Of a stretch of 64,000 nt of DNA, positions 8,326 through 16,823 are shown piece by piece; the first letter of the stretch is position 1, and each line of letters begins with the position of its first letter. The notes under the pieces are model-generated. The model was not told where the DNA came from. It worked only from the letters and a program-made list of their open reading frames with translations, and searched no databases. Origin of the DNA: Thiobacillus sp. (lineage in GTDB: Bacteria; Pseudomonadota; Gammaproteobacteria; Burkholderiales; Thiobacillaceae); contig JAIBEI010000020.1 in the NCBI GenBank assembly GCA_019459055.1, forward strand, positions 1 to 64,000. Direction: 5' to 3'. The position numbers and the translations under genes were made by a program.

Positions 8326-8658
8326 ATGGAACGTGAAATCAACGGCAGAATGGTCGAAACCGACCCCGAAGGCTATCTGGTCAACCTGGAAGACTGGTCC
8401 GAAGAACTGGCCGTCGAACTGGCCAAGGAAGACAAGCTGGAACTGGGCGAAAACCACTGGAAGATCATCCGCTACATGCGCGACTTCTTTGCCCAGAACG
8501 GCACCGCGCCCAACCTGCGCTTCCTGCAAAAAGGCCTGAAGGAAGAATTCGGCCCGGAATGGGGCGACAAGAAATTCCTGTTCGACCTGTACCCGTTCGG
8601 CCCCGCCAAACAGGCTGGCCGCTACGCCGGCACCCCGAAACCGACCGGCTGCGTGTAA
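8326..8658 (+). CDS. TusE/DsrC-family sulfur-carrier protein (single C-terminal Cys)
   Basis: A 110-aa DsrC/TusE-fold protein. The C-terminal arm ends TPKPTGCV, with the conserved penultimate Cys109 (Cys A). At position 98, eleven residues earlier, where dissimilatory DsrC has its second cysteine (Cys B), this protein has glycine (KQAGRYAG). That pattern is TusE-like, pointing to sulfur transfer for tRNA thiolation or a cytoplasmic sulfur relay rather than sulfite reductase redox chemistry. I chose the ATG at 8326 because the MEREING N-terminus is conserved; an in-frame upstream extension is not. A rhodanese gene lies just upstream and a clear terminator follows. Confidence 0.9.
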   Translation: MEREINGRMVETDPEGYLVNLEDWSEELAVELAKEDKLELGENHWKIIRYMRDFFAQNGTAPNLRFLQKGLKEEFGPEWGDKKFLFDLYPFGPAKQAGRYAGTPKPTGCV

Positions 8659-8679
8659 ACGCATCCCGCCGCATCGAAA

Positions 8680-8708
8680 CGCCCCGCCCTGTGCGGGGCG
8701 TTTTGTTT
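8680..8708 (+). terminator. Rho-independent terminator after the TusE-like gene
   Basis: An 8-bp GC stem (CGCCCCGC/GCGGGGCG, 5-nt loop) followed by TTTTGTTT. Confidence 0.9.
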
Positions 8709-8812
8709 GGGGGATTCGCGCCTTGGAAGGCGCTACAGGGCCTCGTGGGGGGATGACTCGCCCCGAATACGTCCGTCGCTCACACCACACCTTCGGCCCC
8801 GGGGCGGGCCTC

Positions 8813-9286
8813 CTACTTGGCCGACGGTTCACCTGCCACCGCATCCACCGGCGATTCGAATGCGATGAACAGCACGCAGGGGCCGGCCGCCGCACACGTC
8901 GCCGAGTGCGGCATCCGGGCCGGGCCGTACGCATAGGTGCCCGGCGTGAGCACAGCGGTTGCGTGCCCGTCATAGGTCACGTGAAGTTCGCCGGCCACCA
9001 GTACCATGCGCTCGGCCGAGGTATGCCAGCGACGCGGAATCACCGCATTCGGGGGCACCTTGAAGAAGACGTCGGCATTGTTTTTGGCGGGGTCGCCGTG
9101 GAGCACCGCAATCTCGCAGCCTTTTGGCATGAATTCAGGACAGCCGCCCCACTTGAGCGCGGCATCCCCGGCGGTGCGCGCCAGCGGAGGGTCCTGGGCG
9201 AAAACCGCGGTAAACGGACTGGCAACAAGCAGTGCCGACAGGGCCGCGCTTATCGGCAAGCGGCGCATTCTGGTTTGGATGGTCAT
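8813..9286 (-). CDS. Exported cupin-domain protein
   Basis: A 157-aa protein with an N-terminal signal peptide (residues about 1-30, ending AVFAQ). A small beta-barrel cupin domain follows: PRRWHTSAERMVLVAGELHVTYDGH resembles cupin motif 1 with a reduced set of metal ligands, and GTYAYGPARMPHSATC resembles motif 2. The export signal suggests a periplasmic location. The substrate cannot be told from sequence. It stands alone, convergent with the TusE-like gene and divergent from purE. Confidence 0.75.
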   Translation of the reverse strand: MTIQTRMRRLPISAALSALLVASPFTAVFAQDPPLARTAGDAALKWGGCPEFMPKGCEIAVLHGDPAKNNADVFFKVPPNAVIPRRWHTSAERMVLVAGELHVTYDGHATAVLTPGTYAYGPARMPHSATCAAAGPCVLFIAFESPVDAVAGEPSAK

Positions 9287-9363
9287 TGGATTCCTCCTTC
9301 AGGATCGGAAAGGTCTGCCGAGCAGATACCAAACTGTGCGGTGGACTTATCACCATAGTCCGA

Positions 9364-9429
9364 AAATCGCGGCGAGGCGCGCCCCTTCAGGCCCGAGGCT
9401 TCGTAGAAGCGGCGCCCTCGCCGCGATTT
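9364..9429. repeat. 14-bp inverted repeat upstream of purE
   Basis: AAATCGCGGCGAGG (9364-9377) is exactly complementary to 9416-9429, with a 38-bp spacer. It could form a hairpin in the cupin-purE gap; the role is unknown. Confidence 0.6.
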
Positions 9430-9499
9430 CGCACCGCCGCGTCGCGAATTGCAGGCAGCTCTCGCGTTAAAATGCCGCTTTTAACGGCGGGTCAGGCAT

Positions 9500-9994
9500 A
9501 TGAACGCTCCTCTGGTCGGTGTGGTGATGGGGTCTTCCAGCGACTGGGAGGTGATGAAGCACGCGGCGATGCTGCTGAAGCAGCTGGGCATCTCGTACGA
9601 AGCCAAGGTGGTGTCGGCGCACCGCACGCCGGATCTGCTGTTCGACTACGCCTCGACCGCGGAAGCACGCGGCCTCAAGGCGATCATTGCGGGGGCCGGC
9701 GGCGCCGCCCACCTGCCCGGGATGATCGCCGCCAAGACCATCGTGCCGGTGCTCGGCGTGCCGGTGCCGTCGAAATACCTCAAGGGCATGGATTCGCTGC
9801 TCTCCATCGTGCAGATGCCCAGGGGCATCCCGGTCGCCACCTTTGCCATCGGCGAGGCCGGCGCGGCCAACGCGGCGCTGTTCGCCGCGGCACTGATCGC
9901 CCGGTACGACCCCCTTCTCGCGGCGCAGCTCAACGAGTTCCGCCGCGGCCAGTCGGATTCGGTGCTGGCGATGGACCTGCCCGATGTCGAGTAA
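9500..9994 (+). CDS. purE: N5-carboxyaminoimidazole ribonucleotide mutase (class I PurE)
   Basis: A 164-aa cytosolic enzyme that converts N5-CAIR to CAIR in purine synthesis. The N-terminal motif [10 protein letters not shown] binds the substrate phosphate and bicarbonate-like group, and [11 protein letters not shown] and [11 protein letters not shown] are conserved loops. The length is typical of class I PurE. The stop codon overlaps the start of purK by 11 bases, so the two genes are translationally coupled and act in consecutive steps. Confidence 0.97.
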   Translation: MNAPLVGVVMGSSSDWEVMKHAAMLLKQLGISYEAKVVSAHRTPDLLFDYASTAEARGLKAIIAGAGGAAHLPGMIAAKTIVPVLGVPVPSKYLKGMDSLLSIVQMPRGIPVATFAIGEAGAANAALFAAALIARYDPLLAAQLNEFRRGQSDSVLAMDLPDVE

Positions 9995-11120
9995 GCCGCT
10001 GCCCATCCTGCCCGGCGCGACCCTCGGCATCCTCGGCGGCGGCCAGCTCGGCCGCATGTTCACCATCGCCGCGCGCACCATGGGCTACAAGGTCATGGTG
10101 CTCGACCCCGATTTCGCCAGCCCCGCGGGGAAAATGGCCGACGTCCACCTGCAGGCCGACTACACCGACCACGGCGCCCTGCGACAGCTCGGCGCCGCCT
10201 GCGCCGCCGTCACCACCGAATTCGAAAACGTTCCCGCCGCCAGCCTGATCGAGCTGGCGAACCATTGCCGGGTGTCGCCCGGCGCCGACGCCGTCGCCAT
10301 CGCGCAGGACCGCAGCCACGAAAAATCCTGGCTGCGCGAGCACGGCTTCGCCACCGCGCCGTTCGCGCTGGTCGCCAGCGAGGCCAGCCTCGACGCCGCG
10401 CTGACGGCGACCGGCGCGCCGGCGCTGTTGAAGGTCTCGCGCTTCGGCTACGACGGCAAGGGCCAGGCCCGGGTCGGCACGCTCGAAGAGGCGCGTGCCG
10501 CGTACCGCGAATTCGGCGGCCAGCCCTGCGTGCTGGAAGGCTTCGTCCAGCTCGAACTTGAAATATCGGTGGTGCTGGCGCGCAGCGACGCCGGCGAGTG
10601 CGCGCTGTTCCCGGTCGCCGAAAACCGCCACGAAAACGGCATTCTCGACGTCTCCATCGTCCCCGCCCGGGTGCCCGACGCGCTGGCGCGGCAGGCGCGC
10701 GAGATGGCGCGCGCGGTGGCCGACAAGCTCGGCTACGTCGGCGTGATGGCAGTCGAGTTCTTCGTCGCCGGCGGCCAGTTGATGATCAACGAAATCGCCC
10801 CGCGCCCGCACAACTCCGGCCACTACACGCTGGACGCCTGCGTCACCGACCAGTTCGAGCAGCAGGTGCGCGCGCTATGCGGCCTGCCGCTCGGCGATAC
10901 CCGCCTGCTGTCGCCGGTAGCAATGGTCAACATCCTCGGCGACCGCTGGCACGACGGCGGGCCGCACTGGGACGCGCTGCTCGCGCATGACAACATCAAG
11001 CTGCACCTGTACGGCAAGGAAGCCGCGCGGCCGGGGCGCAAGATGGGCCACTTCAACGTGCTCGACGCCGACCTGCCCGCCGCGCTGGCGCTGGCGGAGA
11101 AAATGCGTGCCGCCCTGTAG
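9984..11120 (+). CDS. purK: N5-carboxyaminoimidazole ribonucleotide synthase (PurK)
   Basis: A 378-aa ATP-grasp enzyme that makes N5-CAIR from AIR, bicarbonate and ATP, directly before PurE. The N-terminal nucleotide-binding motif is [13 protein letters not shown] and the ATP-grasp core includes [14 protein letters not shown] and [16 protein letters not shown]. It overlaps purE by 11 bases. Its last 30 bases, with the stop codon and sequence just beyond, are repeated at 11271-11323 on the far side of a REP cluster. Confidence 0.97.
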   Translation: MSSKPLPILPGATLGILGGGQLGRMFTIAARTMGYKVMVLDPDFASPAGKMADVHLQADYTDHGALRQLGAACAAVTTEFENVPAASLIELANHCRVSPGADAVAIAQDRSHEKSWLREHGFATAPFALVASEASLDAALTATGAPALLKVSRFGYDGKGQARVGTLEEARAAYREFGGQPCVLEGFVQLELEISVVLARSDAGECALFPVAENRHENGILDVSIVPARVPDALARQAREMARAVADKLGYVGVMAVEFFVAGGQLMINEIAPRPHNSGHYTLDACVTDQFEQQVRALCGLPLGDTRLLSPVAMVNILGDRWHDGGPHWDALLAHDNIKLHLYGKEAARPGRKMGHFNVLDADLPAALALAEKMRAAL

Positions 11121-11323
11121 GCTTCGGACCCTCGCCGCGCTACAGCCCGGCATGGCAGGTAATCGCCCCGTAGGGTGCGCCATGCGCACCGAACCAAGCT
11201 TCCGACCCGGCGTAGGGTGCACTCCGTGCACGCGCTAATTCAACAATGGTGCGCACAGCGCACCCTACAACTGGCGGAGAAAATGCGTGTCACCCTGTAG
11301 GCTTCGGACAACCCTCGCCGCGC
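11091..11323. repeat. ~50-bp direct repeat flanking a REP cluster at the purK/DUF192 junction
   Basis: The segment at 11091-11139, which holds the purK 3' end and stop, recurs at 11271-11323 with four or five differences. The second copy supplies the GTG start and first codons of the DUF192 gene. Three REP units lie between the two copies. Confidence 0.85.
11170..11268. repeat. REP cluster between purK and the DUF192 gene
   Basis: Units at 11170-11190 (direct), 11212-11232 (direct, last base changed) and 11248-11268 (inverted). Confidence 0.85.
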
Positions 11324-11748
11324 TGCTCGCGGCCGCCTCGCTGGCCGCGACGGCCGCTTCGCCCGCCCCGCGAACCAAACTTCAGGCCGGCGCGCATGTC
11401 TTTGAAGTCGAAGTCGCCCGCACCCCGCAGCAACAGATGCGGGGCCTGATGCAACGCACGCATCTCGATGACAATGCCGGCATGCTGTTCATCTTCCCGA
11501 AAAAGGACATGCACTGCTTCTGGATGAAAAACACCCTCATCCCGCTGTCGATCGCCTTCCTCGCCGACGACGGTGCCATCGTCAACATCGAGGACATGCA
11601 ACCGCAGACCCTGGGCGCCCACTGCCCGCAAACCCCGGTACGCTACGCACTCGAAGTGCCGCAGGGCGCATTCCGCGGCAAAGGCATCAAGCCCGGCACG
11701 CGGGTCACCGGCATCCCGGTCGGGCCGCGGCGGGCAATCAGCGAGTAG
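11287..11748 (+). CDS. Exported DUF192 family protein
   Basis: A 153-aa protein with a signal peptide (residues about 1-24, [16 protein letters not shown]) and a DUF192 domain. Conserved family features include RGLMQRTHLDDNAGMLFIF and MHCFWMKNTLIPLSIAF. The biochemical role of the family is not established. The start is a GTG that sits in the repeated purK end, and the stop TAG is the TAG of the GTAG that opens the following REP unit. Without the REP insertion the gene would probably have overlapped purK. Confidence 0.85.
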   Translation: MSPCRLRTTLAALLAAASLAATAASPAPRTKLQAGAHVFEVEVARTPQQQMRGLMQRTHLDDNAGMLFIFPKKDMHCFWMKNTLIPLSIAFLADDGAIVNIEDMQPQTLGAHCPQTPVRYALEVPQGAFRGKGIKPGTRVTGIPVGPRRAISE

Positions 11749-12088
11749 GGTGCACTCCGTGCACCTTCCAGCACCTGTGCGATATGCGATTGCTGATGGG
11801 CGAAGGCTCCGAAACGGGGTATCCAAAACGGTCCCACTGTAGGGTGCGCCGTGCGCACCGTTTCTGAATACCGCGTGCACAGAGTGCACGGGCCGGTTCG
11901 GTGCGCACGGCGCACCTACAGCTTCGTGCCTGGCGATGACGGGATGAATCGACGTTTTCGTAGCCGTTCATGGTTCGCAGGCATTGATCGGTGCACGGAG
12001 TGCACCCTACGCATGGTGTGACGGGCAATCAGCAAGGGTGTACTCCGTGCACGCGGTATTCAAATACGGTGCGCACGGCGCACCCTAC
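11745..12088. repeat. REP cluster downstream of the DUF192 gene
   Basis: Units at 11745-11765, 11839-11859, 11900-11919 (inverted, one C lost), 11990-12010 (inverted) and 12068-12088 (inverted), plus degenerate copies near 11872 and 12034. The 402-bp gap to the DUF3108 gene contains nothing else I can identify. Confidence 0.85.
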
Positions 12089-12150
12089 AGCCTCGGGCCT
12101 AGGCGGCAACCCGTGCAGTTCGACGGCAATAGGACGCCTGCTGCGCCCCC

Positions 12151-13170
12151 CTATTCCGGAAAATCAATCGCCCGGATCGCCATTTCGCCTTCCGCACCGG
12201 ATTCCTCGACCCGCAGCACGCGCACCGGCAGGTAATGCCGGTCGATGGCGAGCCAGATTTCGAAGCGGCCGTCATCCCCGGTCTGGCGTGCAAGATGCAG
12301 CGTTCGGAGCGGACCGAGCGCGGTCTCCAGAATTTCTTCGCCGCGCACATCGTACGTGTAGTGACGCAGCTTTTTGCCGTTGAACACCGCGTAGGCCAGC
12401 TGTTTGCCCGATGGCGGGGCGGTCAGCGCCATCTGGAAAATAAGGCTCAGCGCGTCCTGCACGTCGCCGGTATAGGAAAAATGGCGCGGCGCGCCTTTGG
12501 CCGGATGTAACGTGAGGGTGCCGCTGGCCGCGTCGAAGCGCGCGCTGCTGCGCTTGTCGCCGCGCTGATCCCAGAATTCTTCCGGCACCAGGCCGCTCGG
12601 CGCAATGCGGCCGCGGCTGGTCTGCACGAAGCGGCCACGATAAAGCGCGCCTGCAAGGCCGGTGGCGCCGGCCACGCTGGTGATCGTGTAGCGATCGCCT
12701 TCGTTGATCCACACCAATGTCTGTTCGCCTCTGACCAGCCCGTAGCGCACCTGGAAATGCAGGTCGAGGCGCGGCGGCAGCGGGTTCAGCGGGGGCGCTG
12801 CCGGTTCGGCCTCTGCTGCGGGCGGGCTCGCCGGCTCCGGCTCAGGCCCGGGCATTTCAACCGCCGGTGGTTCATCGGGCGGCGCGGCCATGGCGACGTC
12901 AGGGGCGGCTTCCGGGATGGCCGCTTCTGCGACATTTTCGACCGGTTCAGGCAATGGGACAGGCTTGGGGCGCGATGGCGGAACAGGCGGTTTCACCGAA
13001 GGGCGCGGCGGCGCAACCGGCGGCGACGGCATCAGCCGCGCCTCGATGGGAAGCGATTCGGGTTGGGCCTGCCACTGCGGCAGGGACCAGGTCAGCCCCC
13101 CAAGCAGCGCACCATGCAGCAGCAGCGATCCCGCCAGAGCCAGCCACCATGGGCGAGCGCTGCGCCCCAT
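12151..13170 (-). CDS. Membrane-anchored DUF3108 protein with Pro-rich periplasmic linker
   Basis: A 339-aa protein. It has an N-terminal membrane anchor (residues about 8-25, WWLALAGSLLLHGALLGGL), a long Pro/Ala/Glu-rich linker (about 45-130) resembling TonB-type spacers, and then a C-terminal DUF3108 domain (about 135-335: LHFQVRYGLVRGEQTLVW, TLHLARQTGDD, IWLAIDRHYLPVRV). The layout suggests a periplasmic domain reaching away from the inner membrane. The function of the family is unknown. It is paralogous to the next gene and follows the purM-purN operon, a frequent arrangement in betaproteobacteria. Confidence 0.85.
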   Translation of the reverse strand: MGRSARPWWLALAGSLLLHGALLGGLTWSLPQWQAQPESLPIEARLMPSPPVAPPRPSVKPPVPPSRPKPVPLPEPVENVAEAAIPEAAPDVAMAAPPDEPPAVEMPGPEPEPASPPAAEAEPAAPPLNPLPPRLDLHFQVRYGLVRGEQTLVWINEGDRYTITSVAGATGLAGALYRGRFVQTSRGRIAPSGLVPEEFWDQRGDKRSSARFDAASGTLTLHPAKGAPRHFSYTGDVQDALSLIFQMALTAPPSGKQLAYAVFNGKKLRHYTYDVRGEEILETALGPLRTLHLARQTGDDGRFEIWLAIDRHYLPVRVLRVEESGAEGEMAIRAIDFPE

Positions 13171-13175
13171 CGCAG

Positions 13176-13341
13176 CTAGTGTCGCGAATCAGAAATATCG
13201 AAACATGAAACAGCGTCTTTTTCCGCCATGCGTCGTTGCAGCCCCTTGCCGTATACCCCATACGGCTGCGGGTCTGCGCCTAGCCTGGCGAAATAATCCA
13301 TCGGTTTCATTTGTCCCGCTGTTTCTGATTCGCAACACTAG
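13176..13341. repeat. ~166-bp element with 20-bp terminal inverted repeats between the DUF3108 genes
   Basis: CTAGTGTCGCGAATCAGAAA at 13176-13195 is matched in inverted orientation at 13322-13341 with one mismatch. The right arm includes the stop codon of the upstream DUF3108 gene. Inside lies a small hairpin (CCGTA/TACGG, 13249-13265). It resembles a small MITE; there is no coding sequence. Confidence 0.6.
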
Positions 13342-14033
13342 TTCTTGACGCTGGCACGCACCAGGCGCTGCTCGAGGGTGACGCCGTCTTCGCTCACCCG
13401 GATTTGCACCGGCAGGTTATTGCGTGCGGGGGCAATCCACACGGTGATGGTTTTTTCATCGGGTTTTTGCGTGATGCGCCGGTATTGGCGGGTGGCCAAT
13501 GCGCCCAAGGGGGTCTGCAGATTGCCGCCCTCGCTTTTCGCGTAGCGATAGTCGTTGAGATTGCGTCCGCTCACCACCTGCAGGCTGTAGTCGGCGGGCA
13601 GGCTGGGCGTGAACATGAACTGGTACACCTGCGACAGCTGATCCTGCGTGCCATCGAGCAAGCCATCGGCCGTCCACGATTTGCCCTTGTACTGCCAGGC
13701 GATGCTGCGCTGCTTCCAGTCGAGGCGCGCGGTCGCCAGCTTGTGCGGCGCATCGCTGCGGGCGTGCCGGAATTGCGCGGGACGCAGGCCCTGGGGGGTG
13801 ACCAGGCCGGTGCTTTCGAGGCGAATGACACCCGACCACAGCATTTCCAGCGGGCCGTCCGCACGCGTTTCGCTGGTGAGGGTGTAGCGGTTGCCGCTGC
13901 GGGTGAAGGTGTCGGTCACCTGGCCGAGTTTCTGGCCGTTGCGGTAGAGGTCGTACACCAGGTTCATTTGCTGCGGGGCCGCCTGGGCTGCGGCGGCGAA
14001 CAGGCCGGTCGCAAGAAGCAGGGTCTTGAGCAT
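13338..14033 (-). CDS. Exported DUF3108 protein
   Basis: A 231-aa protein with a signal peptide (MLKTLLLATGLFAAAAQA) and a DUF3108 domain over the rest (YDLYRNGQKLGQVTDTFTRSGNRYTL near the start, TVWIAPARNNLPVQIRV near the end). It is likely periplasmic, of unknown function. The purN stop codon lies a few bases upstream; an alternative GTG start at 14039 would overlap purN. It is a paralogue of the neighbouring anchored DUF3108 protein. Confidence 0.85.
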   Translation of the reverse strand: MLKTLLLATGLFAAAAQAAPQQMNLVYDLYRNGQKLGQVTDTFTRSGNRYTLTSETRADGPLEMLWSGVIRLESTGLVTPQGLRPAQFRHARSDAPHKLATARLDWKQRSIAWQYKGKSWTADGLLDGTQDQLSQVYQFMFTPSLPADYSLQVVSGRNLNDYRYAKSEGGNLQTPLGALATRQYRRITQKPDEKTITVWIAPARNNLPVQIRVSEDGVTLEQRLVRASVKN

Positions 14034-14035
14034 GA

Positions 14036-14668
14036 TCACATTCCGGTGGGAAACACAGACTGTGACGTCGGATCGTCCTTCAAGTTTACCCGGCCGCGGT
14101 TTATTTCCAGTCGCCCTTCGGCAAACCAGCGAACGGCCTGGGGATAAATGCGGTGTTCCTGCTGCAGCACCCGCGCCGCCAGCGTGTCGGGGGTGTCGTC
14201 CGCGCGCACCGGCACCGCGGCCTGGATGACGATGGGGCCATGATCGAGCGCGGCGGTGACGAAATGCACCGTGCAGCCGTGGATCTTGATCCCCTCCGCA
14301 AGCGCACGCTCATGGGTTTTCAGCCCCGGGAACATCGGCAGCAGCGAGGGATGGATGTTCAGCAGGCGGCCCTCGAAGCGCGCGATGAAGGCCGGGCTGA
14401 GGATGCGCATGTAGCCCGCCAGCACCACCAGGTCGGGCCGGTGGCGCTCGATTTCCTCGGCCAGCAGGGCGTCGAAGGCTGCGCGGTCGGGGTGCGCGGT
14501 GTGGTCGAGCGCAAGGGCGGTGAGGCCGTGTGCGCGCGCATAGTCCAGCCCCGCGGCATGGGGCCGGTTGCTGATGACGGCGACAATTTCAATCGGCAGT
14601 CGTGCCTCCGCAATCGCCTGAAAGTTGCTGCCACGCCCGGACAGCAGCACGACGACGCGAGTGGTCAC
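14036..14668 (-). CDS. purN: Phosphoribosylglycinamide formyltransferase
   Basis: A 210-aa enzyme that formylates GAR with 10-formyl-tetrahydrofolate in purine synthesis. It has the N-terminal phosphate-binding loop [14 protein letters not shown], the catalytic region [22 protein letters not shown] with the conserved Asn and His, and [13 protein letters not shown] with the conserved Asp. The start is GTG at 14668, which overlaps the purM stop as GTGA, so the pair is coupled. The longer open frame upstream lies inside purM. Confidence 0.96.
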   Translation of the reverse strand: MTTRVVVLLSGRGSNFQAIAEARLPIEIVAVISNRPHAAGLDYARAHGLTALALDHTAHPDRAAFDALLAEEIERHRPDLVVLAGYMRILSPAFIARFEGRLLNIHPSLLPMFPGLKTHERALAEGIKIHGCTVHFVTAALDHGPIVIQAAVPVRADDTPDTLAARVLQQEHRIYPQAVRWFAEGRLEINRGRVNLKDDPTSQSVFPTGM

Positions 14669-15693
14669 TGATAGATAACCTGCTCCGCGCCGTCGGGGCG
14701 GGCGACGATATCGCCGATGCGCCACACGGTTTCGCCGCTTGCGGTGAGGTGCGCCATTGCCGCTGCGGCGTCGCTTGCGGCCACCACGACGCACAGGCCG
14801 ATGCCGCAGTTGAAGGTGCGCAGCATTTCGGCAGGCTCGACGTTGCCGACCTGCTGCAGCCAGTCGAACAGCGGCGGCTGCGTCCAGCTGGCGAAGTCGA
14901 CGCGCGCGGCGACGCCTTCGGGCAGGCAGCGCGGCAGGTTGCCGGTGATGCCGCCGCCGGTGATGTGCGCCATGCCTTTTACGTTGAGCGTTTCGATCAG
15001 CGCCAAAAGCGGCTTGACGTAAATCCGCGTCGGTTCCATCACGGCGTCGGCAAGCGGACGGCCGTGGAAGTCCGATCCGAGGTCGATGCCGGACACATCG
15101 ATCAGCTTGCGGATCAGCGAATAGCCGTTGGAATGCGCGCCGGAAGACGCCAGGCCCAGCACCACGTCGCCCGCGACGATGTCCTGGCCGCCGATGACTT
15201 TCGATTTTTCCACCACGCCGACGGCGAAGCCGGCCAGGTCGTACTCGCCTTCCGGATACATGCCGGGCATCTCGGCGGTTTCGCCGCCGATCAGCGCGCA
15301 GCCGGCCCGCTCGCAGCCGGTGGCGATGCCGGCGATCACCGCTTCGGCGGTGTCGAGGGTGAGCTTGCCGCAGGCGAAGTAATCGAGGAAGAACAGCGGC
15401 TCGGCGCCCTGCACCAGTATGTCGTTGACGCTCATGGCCACCAGGTCGATGCCGACGGTGTCGTGGCGGTTCAGCTCGAACGCCAGCTTGAGTTTGGTGC
15501 CGACGCCGTCGGTGCCGGAAACCAGCACCGGCTCCCTGAATTTCTTCGAAATCTCGACCAGCGCGCCGAAGCCACCGATCCCCGTCAGCACTTCGGGGCG
15601 CATGGTGCGCCTGGCCAGCGGCTTGATACGCTCGACCAGCGCATCGCCGGCGTCTATATCGACGCCGGCATCTTTATAGGAAATGGATGACAC
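14665..15693 (-). CDS. purM: Phosphoribosylformylglycinamidine cyclo-ligase (AIR synthetase)
   Basis: A 342-aa enzyme that closes the imidazole ring to make AIR. Conserved segments include [45 protein letters not shown] and [14 protein letters not shown] prefer the GTG at 15693 ([10 protein letters not shown]) over the TTG at 15705, because homologues start at this point. It is transcribed with purN and is divergent from the permease gene 41 bp away. Confidence 0.96.
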   Translation of the reverse strand: MSSISYKDAGVDIDAGDALVERIKPLARRTMRPEVLTGIGGFGALVEISKKFREPVLVSGTDGVGTKLKLAFELNRHDTVGIDLVAMSVNDILVQGAEPLFFLDYFACGKLTLDTAEAVIAGIATGCERAGCALIGGETAEMPGMYPEGEYDLAGFAVGVVEKSKVIGGQDIVAGDVVLGLASSGAHSNGYSLIRKLIDVSGIDLGSDFHGRPLADAVMEPTRIYVKPLLALIETLNVKGMAHITGGGITGNLPRCLPEGVAARVDFASWTQPPLFDWLQQVGNVEPAEMLRTFNCGIGLCVVVAASDAAAAMAHLTASGETVWRIGDIVARPDGAEQVIYQ

Positions 15694-15734
15694 GCCCGGC
15701 TCCAAAATGCAAAAAGTGCGGTATTTTACCGCCT

Positions 15735-16823
15735 ATGTCGACTCCCCGCCCGTTCCACCTCCCCTGGCTCGCGCTCTCCGTGCTGCTCGTCACGGGCGGG
15801 CTGATCTACCTGCTCGGCCCCATTCTCACGCCCTTCCTGGCCGGCGCCCTGCTGGCCTACATCTTCGACCCGCTGGTCGACCGCCTGGAAGCGCACGGCT
15901 GGTCGCGCATGTTTGGAACCGCTGCGGTGATCGTGCTGGCTGGACTCGCCGTCCTTGGCCTGATTCTGATTGCCTTGCCACTGTTTCAAGGCCAAATCGC
16001 CGAACTGAGCCAGCGCCTTCCGGCCTTCCTCGACCTGCTGCAAACCCGCTTCCTGCCCTGGCTGCAGCAGACCTTCGGCATCGCCATCGCCCCCAACCTC
16101 GATGCGCTCAAAAGCTGGATGACCGAACAGGCGACCGAAAATAGCGACAGCTGGCTGCCTTCCCTGCAAACCGGCGCGCTTGCCATCCTGGGCCTGCTGG
16201 TCAACCTGCTGCTGATTCCGGTGGTGATGTTTTACCTGCTGAAGGACTGGGACGTGATGGTGACGCGCGTCGCCACGCTGGTGCCACGCGACTGGATGGC
16301 GGGTGTCACACGCGTGGCACGCGCGATGGACGCGGTGGTCGGCGAATTCATGCGCGGGCAGCTGGCGGTCATGACCATCCTCGCGCTGTACCACGGCATT
16401 GCACTGTGGGTGCTGGGTCTCGACTACGCCCTGCCGATCGGAATTCTCACCGGACTGCTGTCCTTCGTGCCTTTTCTCGGAATCGGCTTGGGCCTGACGC
16501 TGGCCTTGCTGGTGGCGCTGTTGCAGTTTGCCGACTGGAGCGGGGTGGCCTGGGTGGTGGGAATATTCATGGTCGGCCAGCTTTTCGAAGGCTACGTGAT
16601 CACCCCGCGCATCGTCGGTGAACGGGTCGGCCTGCATCCGGTGGCTGTCATCTTCGCGCTGGCCGCATTCGGCCAGCTGTTCGGCTTTGTCGGCGTGCTG
16701 CTGGCGGTGCCGCTGGCGGCGGTGCTGCTGGTGGCGCTGCGCGAACTGCGCGGCGTGTACGAGCAAAGCGACCTTTATCGCGGCGGCTATAATGCCGGCT
16801 CTTCCGATCCTGCCTCGTCTGCC
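15735..16823 (+). CDS. AI-2E/PerM family permease, reading in frame into purC
   Basis: About 363 residues of an AI-2E transporter (PerM/UPF0118) family membrane protein. It has about eight membrane segments and the family region [22 protein letters not shown] followed by [27 protein letters not shown]. The ATG at 15735 fits the family N-terminus. No stop codon separates it from purC: the frame passes through [17 protein letters not shown] straight into the PurC start, giving a potential fusion of about 661 residues. A TATAAT sequence (16788-16793) near the junction might be a purC promoter. The substrate is unknown. Confidence 0.85.
16788..16793 (+). promoter_or_regulatory. Possible -10 box for purC
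   Basis: TATAAT at 16788-16793, 30 bp before the purC ATG and inside the permease 3' end. I see no convincing -35 sequence at the right spacing. Confidence 0.3.

Noticed and set aside
8326-8658. Dissimilatory DsrC
   Set aside because: The Cys B position is Gly98, so only the single-cysteine TusE-like form is supported.
69-12088. CRISPR array suggested by many short palindromic repeats
   Set aside because: Spacing is irregular, units occur in both orientations, each begins with GTAG, and no cas genes are present. REP/RAYT explains the pattern.
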